From Chromera velia (Eukaryota; Sar; Chromeraceae), in contig JAHBMJ010005839.1 of the NCBI GenBank assembly GCA_018398765.1, positions 27,417 to 64,576 of the forward strand: 37,160 nucleotides of DNA, in the 5' to 3' direction. The translations under genes were made by a program, and so were the position numbers. The notes under the pieces are model-generated. The model had not been told where the DNA came from and did no database searches. It saw nothing but the letters and a program-made list of their open reading frames with translations. Positions 37,036-37,160 of the stretch are shown here, one piece after another (the stretch's first letter is position 1; each line of letters begins with the position of its first letter).

Positions 37036-37160
37036 TGTTATGGGCTACTCTGCTATTAGCCTTAGTTAGCGTATATTAGCCTACTGCTAATTTCTAGTGA
37101 TCTCTAGTGACCATGTTTGATTTGATTATATTTGATTTGATTTGATTTGATTTGATTTGA
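37036..37160 (+). repeat. Putative 3' LTR of the outer element, truncated by the window; ends in (TTTGA)n
   Basis: It begins TGTTATGGGCTACTCTGC and matches 25877-25937 apart from an inserted TTAGTTAGCG and a few substitutions. After about 37106 it differs from the left copy and becomes a TTTGATTTGA microsatellite (about 37116-37160) that continues past the window edge. Confidence 0.55.

Larger units (their letters stand above)
25877..37160 (+). mobile_element. Outer Ty3/gypsy-like LTR element with decayed gag and no visible pol; 3' LTR runs off the window
   Basis: The first 61 bases (25877-25937) reappear at 37036-37106 with a 10-base indel and a few substitutions. The right copy begins TGTTA and directly follows a polypurine tract GAAAAAGGGG plus CGTC, as a 3' LTR should. 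Inside, on the plus strand, are a minisatellite leader, a Ty3-type gag with several breaks, and about 3.7 kb of purine-rich non-coding DNA. No protease, reverse transcriptase or integrase is found in plus orientation. This fits a non-autonomous, LARD-like element or a heavily deleted one. A second element is inserted at 32630-36793. I could not fix the inner end of the 5' LTR or a primer site, and the target duplication cannot be checked because the right end is missing. Confidence 0.6.

Noticed and set aside
37109-37160. Possible telomere repeat (TTTGA)n
   Set aside because: The unit is a simple 5-bp microsatellite unlike known telomere units, and it follows an LTR.

Overview
The window is eukaryotic nuclear DNA. 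Its protein genes are split by about 20 inferred spliceosomal introns, and it carries Ty3/gypsy retrotransposons and many microsatellites. A ciliary dynein-associated gene, an ERK-type MAP kinase and an ABCG transporter point to a unicellular protist with a motile stage. An alveolate such as a chromerid alga would fit, but that is inference and the sequence does not settle it.

Layout. (1) 1-3704, plus strand: 3' part of a DNAI7/CASC1/IC97 gene, seven exons, 5' end outside the window. (2) 3705-5165: AT-rich intergenic island. (3) 5166-6617, minus: intronless ankyrin-repeat gene. (4) 7315-13403, plus: nine-exon ABCG-type half transporter whose nucleotide-binding domain has lost nearly all catalytic motifs. 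(5) 13404-20963: an AT-rich island, then about 6.5 kb of low-complexity DNA with no supportable gene. (6) 20964-24693, minus: seven-exon MAP kinase with a TEY activation loop; a 355-N gap lies in one intron. (7) 24694-25876: kinase upstream region. (8) 25877 to the window end: nested retrotransposons. The outer plus-strand element has a decayed gag and no visible pol. A minus-strand chromovirus (32630-36793) with 376-bp LTRs, a tRNA-iMet-type primer site, a polypurine tract and a broken pol is inserted in it. The 3' LTR of the outer element runs off the right edge.

All three spliced gene models keep an open frame across every inferred junction: 434 codons including the stop for the DNAI7 part, 1154 residues for ABCG, 475 residues for the kinase. 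The host genes are not an operon and have no evident shared pathway. The strongest leads are the pseudo-ATPase ABCG protein, C at intron position +3 in 9 of 20 inferred donors, the transition-only divergence of the repeats at CpA/CpG, and a chromovirus whose primer site abuts pre-RT sequence because leader, gag and protease are missing.
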